Source of the DNA: Bradyrhizobium sp. 170
Lineage (GTDB): Bacteria; Pseudomonadota; Alphaproteobacteria; Rhizobiales; Xanthobacteraceae
Reading direction: 5' to 3'
Assembly (NCBI RefSeq): GCF_023101085.1
Contig: NZ_CP064703.1
Coordinates: 6,758,001-6,822,000 of the forward strand
Length of the DNA stretch: 64,000 nt
Each line of letters opens with the position of its first letter. The first letter of the stretch is position 1. Shown one piece after another: positions 17,548-26,665 of this stretch. Below the pieces are notes generated by a model that did no database searches, had not been told where the DNA came from, and saw only the letters and a list, made by a program, of their open reading frames with translations. The translations under genes were made by a program, and so were the position numbers.

Positions 17548-18690
17548 GTGACAGCAGATTACATTCCGTTCAACCTGCCCTATTCCACCGGCAAGGAAAT
17601 GATCTATGCAGCCGAGGCGCAGGGCAGCCACCACCTCTCCGGCGACGGGGCGTTCACGAAGCGCTGCCATCATTGGATCGAGGAACGAACCGGCTGCGCC
17701 AAGGCGCTGCTGACCCACTCCTGCACCTCCGCGCTGGATATGGCGGCGCTGCTGCTCGACATCGAAAGCGGTGACGAAGTCATCGTGCCTTCCTACACCT
17801 TCGTATCGACCGCCAACGCGTTCGTGCTGCGCGGGGCGGTGCCAGTGTTCGTCGATATCAGGGAGGATACGCTCAATCTGGATGAAAGGCTGATCGAGGA
17901 CGCGATCACGACGCGAACCCGCGCGATCGTTCCGGTGCATTATGCCGGCGTCTCCTGTGAGATGGATTCGATCGCTGCGATCGCCCGGCGCCATGACTTG
18001 AAAATCGTCGAAGACGCCGCGCAGGGAATCATGGCCGGTTACAAGAACCGCGCGCTAGGCGCGATCGGCGATCTCGGCAGTTTCAGCTTTCACGAAACCA
18101 AGAACATCATCTCCGGCGAAGGCGGCAGCCTGCTGGTGCGGGATGAGGAGCTGGTGCAGCGCGCCGAGATCATTCGCGAGAAGGGAACAGATCGCGGCCG
18201 GTTTTTCCGCGGCGAGGTCGACAAATACACCTGGCAGGATGTCGGCTCGTCATTTCTGCCGAACGAGATCACCGCCGCCTTCCTGTGGGCACAACTCGAA
18301 CAAGCCCAACAGATCACTAGCGAACGGATGGCGATCTGGCGCCGCTATCATCAAATGCTCGAACCGCTGGAACAGCAGGGGCTGCTTCGCCGGCCGATCG
18401 TGCCGGCGGATTGTCAGCACAACGGGCACATGTATTACGTTCTGCTGGCGCCCGAAATCGATCGCCAGCAGGTACTTGACGGATTGAAACAGAACGGGAT
18501 CGGCGCGGTATTCCACTATGTCCCGCTGCATTCGTCGCCGGCCGGCCGGCGCTATGGACGTGCGCATGGCGAGTTGGCTCTTACGACCTCGTTATCGCAG
18601 CGCCTGGTCAGACTACCGATGTGGTTTGGCTTGAACGAGAGCCAGCAAGTGCGAGTGTGCGAAGTGCTGACCGCGCTGTTGAAAAAATAG
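17548..18690 (+). CDS. wecE: dTDP-4-amino-4,6-dideoxygalactose transaminase
   Basis: This 380-residue PLP aminotransferase closely follows WecE/RffA, which aminates dTDP-4-keto-6-deoxyglucose at C4. Seen are IPFNLPYSTGKE at the start, LTHSCTSALDMAALLL near 55, VPSYTFVSTANAFVLRGA near 82, VEDAAQGIMA near 155, and FSFHETKNIISGEGG near 180 with the PLP Lys. GSSFLPNEITAAFLWAQLE and MYYVLL follow as in WecE. The start is GTG at 17548. Substrate supply comes from rfbA and rfbB in this locus. Fuc4N-type sugars are made this way in enterobacterial common antigen. Confidence 0.9.
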   Translation: MTADYIPFNLPYSTGKEMIYAAEAQGSHHLSGDGAFTKRCHHWIEERTGCAKALLTHSCTSALDMAALLLDIESGDEVIVPSYTFVSTANAFVLRGAVPVFVDIREDTLNLDERLIEDAITTRTRAIVPVHYAGVSCEMDSIAAIARRHDLKIVEDAAQGIMAGYKNRALGAIGDLGSFSFHETKNIISGEGGSLLVRDEELVQRAEIIREKGTDRGRFFRGEVDKYTWQDVGSSFLPNEITAAFLWAQLEQAQQITSERMAIWRRYHQMLEPLEQQGLLRRPIVPADCQHNGHMYYVLLAPEIDRQQVLDGLKQNGIGAVFHYVPLHSSPAGRRYGRAHGELALTTSLSQRLVRLPMWFGLNESQQVRVCEVLTALLKK

Positions 18691-19143
18691 CTCGAAACGA
18701 AGGCCATCTCGCCGATCCTTGGCGTGAGCGCGGAACGAATGGGGCATAGGGCGTCTCGAAACCGCCTGGGGGCGGGCCGTCGGACACTGCCGCCGGCGGT
18801 TTGGCCTGTCTTGCCGCGGGGCCTGGTCGGACGACCGTTGGAGGCGTTACTGGGCCCGCCGATGCGGCGCAATGGAGGGCGAGCGTCCCTTTCCGCCATA
18901 TCATCCCCAACAGACTGTCGGGCGCGGGAGGGGCCCTGCCGCTGATGCACGCCGACACGGTCAGCCTGAAGGGGGGAGATCCCCAGCCCCGTCGGGCTGT
19001 TCCGCGATCTTGCGATGCCCCATGGACTCTCCACACGAGAACGGCGACAACCCGAGGCTTCAACCGGCAGAGTCTCCCTGATTCCATATGGCGCCAGCTC
19101 GACCGTCAGGTTCCAGCGAAGTCAAGTTTTGGTTCCGAATACA
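18691..19143. other. 453-base stretch without a recognisable gene
   Basis: No frame here gives a protein I recognise, although several short frames stay open because the DNA is very G+C-rich. It contains small inverted repeats, for example GGGGA-GA-TCCCC and AGCCC-CGTC-GGGCT around 18975-19000. The composition changes at its right end, where the A+T-richer gene block begins. It could be a decayed insertion or a structured RNA, but nothing in the sequence proves either. Confidence 0.4.
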
Positions 19144-19833
19144 ATGCGCATTTGTATCATCCAGTCCTGCTACATTCCCTGGAAGGGGTTTTTCGACCTG
19201 ATCGGTCGATGCGACGAATATGTGGTGTTTGACAGCGCGCAATACGTAAAGCGGCACTGGCATAATCGCAATCGCATCAAGACCGCCAACGGCGTGGAAT
19301 GGCTCACCATTCCGGTCATCGTCAAGGGCAGGTTCGACCAGGCGATTGACCAGGTCGAAATCGAAAAACCGTGGGCGGAAAAACACTGGCGCGCGATCGA
19401 GCTTGCATATAAGCGCGCCGCGTTCTTCGAGCATTTTGCGCCGGTAGTGAAGAACTGGTATGAAACCGCAGACAAGCTACATCGCCTGAGTGATGTCAAC
19501 GCGCTCTTCCTGCGCGAGATTTCCAAGTTGCTGGGCTTGAAGACCCGGATCGTCAGTGACGCCACTTATCCCTCGCACGGCTCCAAAACCGAACGACTGT
19601 TGGGAATCGCGCGCGCAGCCGGGGCCGATTGCTATCTCAGTGGCCCCTCGGCGCGCTCCTATTTCGACGAACAGTTGTTCACGTCGGCTGGAATTACCAC
19701 GGAGTGGATGAGCTACGAAGGATACACCGAATACCCGCAGCTTCATGGAGACTTCGAACACGCTGTGACCGTGCTTGATTTACTTTTCCATGCGGGGGCC
19801 GAGGCGCCGCAGTACCTCAGCAGAAAGGCCTGA
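19144..19833 (+). CDS. WbqC-like family protein
   Basis: The 229-residue product begins MRICIIQSCYIPWKGFFDLI at the ATG at 19144 and continues CDEYVVFDSAQYVKRHWHNRNRIK. This is the signature of the WbqC family, found in many O-antigen and glycan loci. SGPSARSYFDEQLF lies near residue 165. The biochemical role of the family is not well established, and I do not assign one. The upstream frame to 19015 adds 43 residues without family character. It is the first gene of the A+T-richer block and is followed 6 bases later by a membrane protein gene. Confidence 0.82.
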   Translation: MRICIIQSCYIPWKGFFDLIGRCDEYVVFDSAQYVKRHWHNRNRIKTANGVEWLTIPVIVKGRFDQAIDQVEIEKPWAEKHWRAIELAYKRAAFFEHFAPVVKNWYETADKLHRLSDVNALFLREISKLLGLKTRIVSDATYPSHGSKTERLLGIARAAGADCYLSGPSARSYFDEQLFTSAGITTEWMSYEGYTEYPQLHGDFEHAVTVLDLLFHAGAEAPQYLSRKA

Positions 19834-19839
19834 GATACG

Positions 19840-21651
19840 ATGCAGTCGGCGGAGGGAAACCGGACGAGGCTAGAGCTTTGCTTCGGAACCTTTTCCAATG
19901 TTGGCTACTTGCGTGCAATCGTCACGGCGACCACAAGTGCTGCCAAGTCCGCCTTTGGCGGAAAACGACGTCTCGCGAGAAGAATGATTATGTCTTTTGC
20001 CCGCTCTGGCTCCATTTCGGAACTGCAGCGGTACGCGATTTACGTCGGACTGCCGCTCGTCGCAATATTCGGGGTGCTGGCTTTCGCCAACCCGCTTTTC
20101 GACGGAAATGATGATGCCGGCCTCGCCATGTTGGGCTCCGGTTTCGGACTTGCTGTTGAGCCTGAGCCGCATCTCATCTTTTCTCATTTCGGTTATGGCA
20201 TTCTCCTAGGAATAGTCAGCCAATTCGCGGGACCTTGTGCGCACGGTTGGACCACGCTGGCGGCGCTTGGTCTCAGCATGGGACTATATGCGCGAGCCCT
20301 GTGCGAGCAATCGCGGCCCAACGGGTACCTCGTGGGAGCCGCCGTGATCATCGCCGTTGGTTGCGTGTTTACGCGAGCCCTCCTACTCCAGCAGTTTACC
20401 AGCACTGCAGCAGTCCTGTTTGGGGCAGCCATTGGCTGCTGGCTGGCCGTGTTGCGAAGCGGAGCGCGGTCGCCATGGCTGCGTACGGTGATTTACACGG
20501 CGATCGTCCTGAGCTTCCTGATCCGACCGTTAGCGGTAACGCTGGGGCTCGTCGTTGTCGTCCCTGCCCTGATCTGGCTCGTATGGCTCGGGCCGGTGAG
20601 TAGTCGGAGACCAACGTTGCGTCTCATGGCTGTGATCGCGGTGATGGCGGCCGCGATATACGTGACAGACAATGCGGCTTATGCGCTTTCGCCGGACTGG
20701 CGTGACGCCTTGGCGTACAATCAGGTACGGAGCCTGTTCAACGACTATTTCCGCATTCCATGGATGCCCGGAGCTCCCGAATATGCCAAGGTAGGGTGGT
20801 CGGAAAATGACCACGCCATGTTCATGAACTGGTATTTTCTTCATCCCATTTTCGATTACGACAACATCAATTATCTCGCGCGAACACTCCTGACGCAGGC
20901 ACCACTCTTTGTACCCTCAGGAGTGCGCGACTGGCTGTTGACGCTTCTGGATTCACCGCTTTTGATTACGATCTGTGTGGGTCAGCTTCTGTTGTTCGCT
21001 CTGCTTCCATCATGCCGCGTCATTATAGTGCTGCTGATGATTGGCACATTTTTCGCGCTGGCGATCTCTGGTTTGACGGGGCGGCCACCGCTTTTCCGCG
21101 TTCAGTTTTCCGCTCTCAGCGTCTCGTTTCTTTGCATGCTCCCCTTTCTGCTTGCGAAGGAATCAGGCGCATGGCCTCTTCGCAGCCTGGCAGCCGTTCT
21201 GCTTCTTGGTATTTCGCTGTACGCGGGATGGACAGCGGTTCGGGCACACAGGGCGGTGTCAACGCAAGCGACAGCCTATCGCGCCAAGCTTCTCGAAGCA
21301 CACTCTTATTTCACCGGAACGGTGATCTCCTGGGGGTCGAACTTTGTATGGGAATGGTTGATTACGCCAACAAAGGTGTATGCACCCGTCGATCGTGCTA
21401 TCATTCCCTCCATTGGCGTGGCCACCAGAATGCCTGTCACGCAATCTACCTTGGAGCGACTCGGCATAATGGACCTCGGAGCGACGCTTTGCACCAAGCC
21501 GGATATTCGCGTGATCGCGAGCACACTAAATATCAAACAGCTCCAAAAATTTTGCGAAGAGCACTATCAAACGCGCCCAACCTACAATCTGGTGTTCAGT
21601 CATCCAATGACCGAAATTCATCTTTCTGGAATCCCCGAGCGGCTACAATGA
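19840..21651 (+). CDS. polytopic membrane protein, possibly a GtrC-like glycosyltransferase
   Basis: The frame encodes 603 residues with about ten to twelve hydrophobic segments between roughly residues 67 and 465, followed by a hydrophilic C-terminal domain of about 130 residues. This layout resembles GT-C membrane glycosyltransferases or serotype-converting GtrC proteins, which vary widely in sequence. GNDDAGLAMLGSGFG, just after the first segment (about 91-105), resembles the acidic first-loop motif of GT-C enzymes. The ATG at 19840 is 6 bases after the WbqC-like stop; an ATG at 19990, with GAGAAG ahead of it, would remove 50 non-hydrophobic residues and is a serious alternative. Role is inferred. 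Confidence 0.6.
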   Translation: MQSAEGNRTRLELCFGTFSNVGYLRAIVTATTSAAKSAFGGKRRLARRMIMSFARSGSISELQRYAIYVGLPLVAIFGVLAFANPLFDGNDDAGLAMLGSGFGLAVEPEPHLIFSHFGYGILLGIVSQFAGPCAHGWTTLAALGLSMGLYARALCEQSRPNGYLVGAAVIIAVGCVFTRALLLQQFTSTAAVLFGAAIGCWLAVLRSGARSPWLRTVIYTAIVLSFLIRPLAVTLGLVVVVPALIWLVWLGPVSSRRPTLRLMAVIAVMAAAIYVTDNAAYALSPDWRDALAYNQVRSLFNDYFRIPWMPGAPEYAKVGWSENDHAMFMNWYFLHPIFDYDNINYLARTLLTQAPLFVPSGVRDWLLTLLDSPLLITICVGQLLLFALLPSCRVIIVLLMIGTFFALAISGLTGRPPLFRVQFSALSVSFLCMLPFLLAKESGAWPLRSLAAVLLLGISLYAGWTAVRAHRAVSTQATAYRAKLLEAHSYFTGTVISWGSNFVWEWLITPTKVYAPVDRAIIPSIGVATRMPVTQSTLERLGIMDLGATLCTKPDIRVIASTLNIKQLQKFCEEHYQTRPTYNLVFSHPMTEIHLSGIPERLQ

Positions 21652-21695
21652 ATTCGGTCCCACCTACACCAACCTCGATCTGACAGAGCGACCAA

Positions 21696-22358
21696 ATGCG
21701 GGAAATTGTCATATTTGGCACTGGCGAGATTGCTGAGCTTGCCGACTACTACTTCACCCGCGATTCAAGCTTCAAGGTCGCGGGTTTCACGGTTGATGCG
21801 GCGTATTTGAAAGAGACAACCTTTCTCGGACGCCCAATTGTGCCGTTTGAGGAGGTAGCAAGCACATTCCCGCAGCAACAATACGGGCTGTTCGTCGCCG
21901 TCAGTTACTCCAAGATCAACGATCTCCGGGCGAGTAAAGTCGCGGCAGCCCGCGCCCTTGGCTACGAGCTGGTATCCTATGTGAGCAGTCGGGCGACCGT
22001 ATTCCCCGAACTGCAAATCAGCGAAAACTGCTTCATTCTTGAGGACAATACTATCCAGCCTTTTGCCCGAATTGGCGCCAACGTGACGCTGTGGAGCGGC
22101 AATCATATTGGCCACCACTCGGTGATAGAGGACGATGTTTTCCTGGCCTCTCACGTCGTGGTGTCCGGCGGCGTCAGGATCGGCCAAGGCAGCTTTATAG
22201 GTGTCAACGTTACCTTGCGCGACCACGTGACAATTGGAAAAAAATGCATCATAGGCGCCGGTGCGCTGGTGCTTGAGGATCAGCCCGACTTTTCTGTCGT
22301 TGCCCCACGTGGCACCGAGCGCTCGCCCGTGCCCAGTACGCGGTTACGGCGCATCTGA
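21696..22358 (+). CDS. NeuD-like sugar O/N-acyltransferase
   Basis: This 220-residue protein has the two parts of the NeuD/PglD family. The N-terminal Rossmann-like domain reads VIFGTGEIAELADYY (residues 5-19). The C-terminal left-handed beta helix has hexapeptide repeats from about 105 to 200 (NCFILEDNTIQPFARIGANV, HHSVIEDDVFLASHV, VTIGKKCIIGAGALV). His141 or His142 in the helix may be the catalytic base. Such enzymes acetylate amino or hydroxyl groups of nucleotide sugars or nonulosonic acids. In this cluster it could modify the sugar made by the pse genes or by WecE; the acceptor is unknown. Confidence 0.85.
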   Translation: MREIVIFGTGEIAELADYYFTRDSSFKVAGFTVDAAYLKETTFLGRPIVPFEEVASTFPQQQYGLFVAVSYSKINDLRASKVAAARALGYELVSYVSSRATVFPELQISENCFILEDNTIQPFARIGANVTLWSGNHIGHHSVIEDDVFLASHVVVSGGVRIGQGSFIGVNVTLRDHVTIGKKCIIGAGALVLEDQPDFSVVAPRGTERSPVPSTRLRRI

Positions 22359-22368
22359 GGGATCGTCC

Positions 22369-23295
22369 ATGCGATGGAAGAAACTTGGACGTATTTTCGT
22401 GGCCGACAACCATTCGGAATGGTTGCACAGCCATGGTACTGTCCCTATCGCGCAGCCGCTCGGAAATTATCGCTACCGCGTCTATTTCAGCGCGCGGGAT
22501 CGACAATCACGTTCCAATGTGAACTGGCTCGACATCGACATTCGCAATCCCACCAAAGTATTGAACTTGTCGAAGCAGCCGCTGCTTGCACCGGGCCCTC
22601 TGGGCTGCTTTGACGACAACGGCGCGATGGCATGCTGGATCGTAGAGCGCGACGGTATTGAGCGCCTCTACTATCAAGGCTGGAATCTTGGGGTGACTGT
22701 GAGTTTCTACGTTGCGGTCGGCGTTGCCGAGCGGCCGGCTGGCGATCCGGATCATCCATTCGAACGCATCAGCGCGGGACCAATCCTTGACCGTTGTATG
22801 GCGGAGCCGCTCTTCATCACCAATCCGGCAGTAATGGTCGAGAATAACAAGTGGCGCATGTGGTATCTGTCCGGACGTTCCTGGACCCGGCACGCCGATA
22901 AAGTGCTTCCGTCGTATGACGTTCACTATGCCGATTCGTCAGACGGAGTGCATTGGAACCTCACCGGCCAACAAGTCCTGACCTTCGAGCACCCTGGGGA
23001 AATCGCGATCGCGCGGTTCTGTCCGCTACGCGAAGCCGATGGAAGCTACAAAGCCTGGTACTCGTACCGCGGCAACGACTGGGGCTACCATATCGGCTTT
23101 GCCGTCTCTGCGGACGGCTTAAACTGGACCCGTCGCGACGATAAAGCCGGGATCGACCGCAACCCAGACAGTTGGGAGGGGTCGATGATCTGTTATCCAT
23201 TCGTGTTCGACACCGAGATCGGACGGATGATGCTGTATAACGGCGGACGATATGGCGACGCCGGTTTCGGGATAGCGGTGCTGGAACAGGGGTAA
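22369..23295 (+). CDS. glycosyl hydrolase-like beta-propeller protein
   Basis: The 308-residue product starts MRWKKLGRIFVADNHSEWLHSHG (ATG at 22369 after GAGGG). Blade-like repeats follow, such as YRVYFSARD, LYYQGWN, WRMWYLSGRSW, VHYADSSDGVHWN, YKAWYSYRGNDWGYHIGFA and GFAVSADGLNWTR. These resemble the five-bladed propeller of GH43/GH130-type proteins. No signal peptide is seen, so it would act in the cytoplasm. Similar proteins occur in polysaccharide loci without known activity, so hydrolase, phosphorylase or transferase activity are all open. Confidence 0.65.
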   Translation: MRWKKLGRIFVADNHSEWLHSHGTVPIAQPLGNYRYRVYFSARDRQSRSNVNWLDIDIRNPTKVLNLSKQPLLAPGPLGCFDDNGAMACWIVERDGIERLYYQGWNLGVTVSFYVAVGVAERPAGDPDHPFERISAGPILDRCMAEPLFITNPAVMVENNKWRMWYLSGRSWTRHADKVLPSYDVHYADSSDGVHWNLTGQQVLTFEHPGEIAIARFCPLREADGSYKAWYSYRGNDWGYHIGFAVSADGLNWTRRDDKAGIDRNPDSWEGSMICYPFVFDTEIGRMMLYNGGRYGDAGFGIAVLEQG

Positions 23296-23303
23296 CCTGG
23301 GCA

Positions 23304-23933
23304 TTAAGGGTGCCTAACGATCACTGTAAACTCGTAGAGACCATAGTCCTGTAGGAGTGCCACCGAGCGGCCGTAACGACCTAAGCAGTACGACAGCATC
23401 TTGCTTGCCTCAGCATAATACAAATTCGCGGCCCGACGCTCCGGGTCGCTCGATAGGCTAAGTACATTGAAGGCGAAGCCGCGGCGCCCGACACGCGCCA
23501 GGATATCGATGGTCTCCCGCACGTAGCGCTCCCACACTTCGATCGGAGCGTCACCTTTGACATTCAAGATGCCGCTTGCGATCGCAAAATCTACCGCCTC
23601 CTCTGGTTCAGCTCCGACTCGCCATTGGCGATCTGCTCCCTGTCCATGGAGTCGCAACGCTTCCGTAATCATATTAGGCGCGACGTCATACCCTATGTAC
23701 TGACCCCGGTAGCCTTCCGCGCGGAGAAACCGAAAGAAGTCTCCGAAACCACAGCCGAGATCCAAGAGGGAGGCATCAGGAATGCCGTCAAGCAAACGAA
23801 GAAACTGCCGATGGCGCAACTCGTGTGAGGCAACGCCATTCCAATCGACCCCTTGTGGGGTCGGACCGTGTGCCGCCAGCTTCGACGCATAGTAAGTCGC
23901 GACGCTGCTGCGGATGGACTCCGATTCGCTCAT
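23304..23933 (-). CDS. class I SAM-dependent methyltransferase
   Basis: This 209-residue protein carries SAM motif I LLDLGCGFGDFFRFLRAEGY (about 56-75), motif II YIGYDVAPNMI near 79, and an acidic FAIASGILN segment near 116. It is the last of four minus-strand genes (GT2, oxygenase, FkbM-type methyltransferase, this one) and lies 23 bases after the FkbM-type gene. It converges with the propeller gene, with stops 8 bases apart. The substrate is unknown. Confidence 0.8.
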   Translation of the reverse strand: MSESESIRSSVATYYASKLAAHGPTPQGVDWNGVASHELRHRQFLRLLDGIPDASLLDLGCGFGDFFRFLRAEGYRGQYIGYDVAPNMITEALRLHGQGADRQWRVGAEPEEAVDFAIASGILNVKGDAPIEVWERYVRETIDILARVGRRGFAFNVLSLSSDPERRAANLYYAEASKMLSYCLGRYGRSVALLQDYGLYEFTVIVRHP

Positions 23934-23956
23934 CTATTGTCCTGGCACCGTTGCAA

Positions 23957-24664
23957 TCACCGCTTCACAAACAGGCATTCGCCCCATGCCGGAAAAGTTG
24001 CGTCCTCGTCATAGAGCGTGTGATAGATAGCGTGCTTCCTCTCAAATCCATTTTGTTCAAGCAACGCGACAATATCGTCCTCAAGTGCGCCATTCTCATA
24101 CATCTCAACAAGATTGACCTCCGAGACGATGACGTCGGTGAAGGAAAGCAACTTTGTGGCGCCCCGGAACGCGAGCAATTCGGCTCCCTGAATGTCGATA
24201 TTGATAAAATTGTAATCGGTGTACGCAATTTGATATTTCTCAAAAAGCGCATCAAGGGTGATAGCTGGGACCCGAATCGTTTTCGGAGTATGGAGCGTCT
24301 TCACGATCTGCTTAAATCGCTTCATCGGCAGAATGCTTGCCGGCTCGGTACTTCCAGAGCGGCTCGTATGGATATGAAAGTCGATCGCACCCAACCTGTC
24401 GCAAATCGCATAGTTGAAAATCTTGACTCTGGGATCCTCGCCGAATTTTGAAAGCAGAACCTCGCAACATTCGGGATTCGCCTCAATCAGAATGATGTTT
24501 TGAAATCCGTAGCTGAAATACTGCGCGACTTCCTGGCCGACGTCGGCGCCTACATGCACGATGCCGGTCTTGGCGAAGCGGCAAAGCTCCTCGTGCTCGA
24601 AGATATTCTTCAGATCGTGAAAGTGATCTTGCGCGGCAATGGCCGACATTGCTGGCGGCTTCAC
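23957..24664 (-). CDS. FkbM-family methyltransferase
   Basis: The product of about 235 residues shows the FkbM arrangement: VHVGADVGQEVAQYF as motif I, NIILIEANPECCEVLLSKF as motif II, FNYAICDRLGAIDFHIHTSRSG, then TLDALFEKY and FINIDIQGAELLAFRGA near 155-170. FkbM enzymes O-methylate sugars and polyketides. I chose the GTG at 24664, whose GTGA overlaps the upstream stop and follows GGGG; an ATG 5 codons later is possible. A frame to 24742 would overlap the upstream gene much further. Confidence 0.85.
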   Translation of the reverse strand: MKPPAMSAIAAQDHFHDLKNIFEHEELCRFAKTGIVHVGADVGQEVAQYFSYGFQNIILIEANPECCEVLLSKFGEDPRVKIFNYAICDRLGAIDFHIHTSRSGSTEPASILPMKRFKQIVKTLHTPKTIRVPAITLDALFEKYQIAYTDYNFINIDIQGAELLAFRGATKLLSFTDVIVSEVNLVEMYENGALEDDIVALLEQNGFERKHAIYHTLYDEDATFPAWGECLFVKR

Positions 24665-25431
24665 GTTGTAGCCCCGACCTGCACGGGCTTCGTGGCTTTC
24701 GCATCGTAATCCGAACTGACAATGATCGGCAGGATCATCCAACGTCCGTCGTTGCTACGCCAATCGTAAGGCAGGTCGGGATCGACGGACTCTACCCCAT
24801 GCTGAATTCCCGGCGACATCACCAGCAAATCGCCGGGCTTCATGTAGGGATCGAGATATCCCTTTTCGGCCCCCGCGTCCGATCGCGCAAAGACGCCACC
24901 CTTTGAATAGTCCTTACCAAATTCTGACGCGGCAATGAGCGTCTGGATTTGGGCGTGCTTGCCGACGGGGTCGATGTGTTCTGCTTGGTATCCACCACCC
25001 CTAGGGTAGTGATGAATGTTGATGCGCGCAATGAATCCGTCCGACGGCACATTGCCGAGAAATTCCGTTTCGGGAAAACCCGCCAGAAAATTTTTCATCA
25101 AGAATACCTCAGAGAAGAAGTCGAACTTTTCCTTATTATGCGGGTACCAGCCATGGTAATAGAACGCATGCAGCTTCTGCTTGACGTGGGCCTTCGGATA
25201 ATTGTCGTGCAGACGATGATAATCCGGACAATCATCGTGCAGCGGATGCCAGCTCGCCTCTGATGTCAGCCCGGTTTGAAACGCGGCGTCTCGAAGTTGA
25301 AGAATGTGACGAGCGTCGTAAAATGCCTTTACTACGAACGCTTCTGGCGCGTTGATACGCTCCATGAACTCGTTCGTTCGCGAATAAACGAGATCCATGA
25401 AGTCTTGCCGCGAAATCTCATTGACGCGCAT
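24661..25431 (-). CDS. 2-oxoglutarate/Fe(II)-oxygenase-like protein
   Basis: The 256-residue product has the order expected for the double-stranded beta-helix oxygenases: a HxD pair in AEHIDPVGKHAQ (about 148-152), GGVFAR, then KPGDLLVMSPGIQHGVE (second His near 211) and a following GRWMILPIIVSSDY with Arg. That gives a plausible HxD...H...R iron and 2-oxoglutarate site. It overlaps the FkbM gene by 4 bases, so oxidation and methylation may act on the same sugar. Family and substrate are inferred from this motif pattern only. Confidence 0.6.
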   Translation of the reverse strand: MRVNEISRQDFMDLVYSRTNEFMERINAPEAFVVKAFYDARHILQLRDAAFQTGLTSEASWHPLHDDCPDYHRLHDNYPKAHVKQKLHAFYYHGWYPHNKEKFDFFSEVFLMKNFLAGFPETEFLGNVPSDGFIARINIHHYPRGGGYQAEHIDPVGKHAQIQTLIAASEFGKDYSKGGVFARSDAGAEKGYLDPYMKPGDLLVMSPGIQHGVESVDPDLPYDWRSNDGRWMILPIIVSSDYDAKATKPVQVGATT

Positions 25432-25477
25432 AGATCATTCTCCTTCTCATCAGCCACGTTCTTGGCCGGCAACAAAA

Positions 25478-26479
25478 CTAGAATTGTTGATGGGCTTCGG
25501 TCTTGCTGCTCAGGGTATACATCTCATCCAGCTTGTTAGCCGCCAGGTCGGGTGTGGCCGGCCCCGCGCGATGGACACGACGGACCACAGTGTAAGGCCG
25601 TCGCTTGGTCTCGATCAGAATGTTAGCAATGTAAATCCCGAGAATACCCAAGATGAGCGTAATCAACCCGCCAAGGAACCAGATTGAAACGATCTGCGAC
25701 GTAAACCCATCGACGCCAATACCGGACGCGAAGTATCGGGCGACGAAATAGACAATTACGACGATCGACAGACCGAAGATTGAAATGCCGGTGTACAAGA
25801 TCAGATAGAGCAGCTTCGTCGAAGTGGTCGTCAGAAATTTGATTGCCATTTCGATACGCATGCGGAGCGAGTATGTAGTCGGCGAAAGCGCATGCTTGTG
25901 GATCGTAACGGGAACCTGCCGATAACCAGTCAGTTGCATCAAATGAATCATCATGAACTCGTTGTCGAGATGACGAATGAGCGAACGAACGTAGTCACGC
26001 GTCATCAGGCGAGCTACAACGGTATTTCGCGGAATTTTTTGATCGCTGACCGCATCGACGAAAGAGAAAAATATGGTACCGGTAACGCGCTCGACCAAAC
26101 TGCCACGCCGCGCCTCCTGGACGCCGAACACTACATCGCAATCCTCCTTGACCAGTCGATCATAAAACGGGGTCAGAAGTTCGGGCTCCTCCTCGAGATC
26201 GCTGTCAACCAGAAACACGAGATCGCCAGTCGCATGAGCGAGGCCCGTCATTAGTGCCTTGTGGTGGCCAAAGTTGCGCGCAAGATCAATCACCACCACC
26301 CGCGGGTCTGCCTTATGCAGCGCAAGCGCGCGGGCGAGACTGTCATCTGGCGAGCCGTCGTTGACCATAATGAGTTCGATGTCGTCGGTGATGAGCTCGG
26401 CTGCCGCCAGCGCACGACGGCAAAATTCGTCGATCGTCGGCGCCGACTGATACAGAGTTGTGACGATTGAGAGTTTCAC
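25478..26479 (-). CDS. DPM1/GtrB-like glycosyltransferase with two membrane segments
   Basis: The 333-residue protein has a GT2 domain (IVTTLYQSAPTIDEF at the start, VNDGSPDDS near 40, and a FLVDSDLEEEPE metal site near 90) and two C-terminal membrane helices (about 230-250 and 263-287). This is the arrangement of bactoprenol-phosphate glycosyltransferases such as GtrB, ArnC and DPM1, which load a sugar on undecaprenyl phosphate for use outside the membrane. The large membrane protein at 19840 could use that sugar. A GtrA-type flippase is not seen. Confidence 0.85.
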   Translation of the reverse strand: MKLSIVTTLYQSAPTIDEFCRRALAAAELITDDIELIMVNDGSPDDSLARALALHKADPRVVVIDLARNFGHHKALMTGLAHATGDLVFLVDSDLEEEPELLTPFYDRLVKEDCDVVFGVQEARRGSLVERVTGTIFFSFVDAVSDQKIPRNTVVARLMTRDYVRSLIRHLDNEFMMIHLMQLTGYRQVPVTIHKHALSPTTYSLRMRIEMAIKFLTTTSTKLLYLILYTGISIFGLSIVVIVYFVARYFASGIGVDGFTSQIVSIWFLGGLITLILGILGIYIANILIETKRRPYTVVRRVHRAGPATPDLAANKLDEMYTLSSKTEAHQQF

Positions 26480-26665
26480 GCAGCGTCCTTGTCAGATATC
26501 GCGAGCGATGGGATATGGTCGGAACTCACGGGCTGCGTGAAGTAACGCCGATTTTTCGAGGCGTCCGACCGACGGATTAGGAACAAACGGCCGTGCCACA
26601 ACGGATGCCGATGCATCTGTTCCATAGCTACTTTAGGCGACCTCGGTTGGGTGAATCAAGGGTCC

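Noticed and set aside
18691..19143. Group II intron or known insertion sequence
   Set aside because: I could not find a domain V-like hairpin, a reverse transcriptase, a transposase or terminal repeats.
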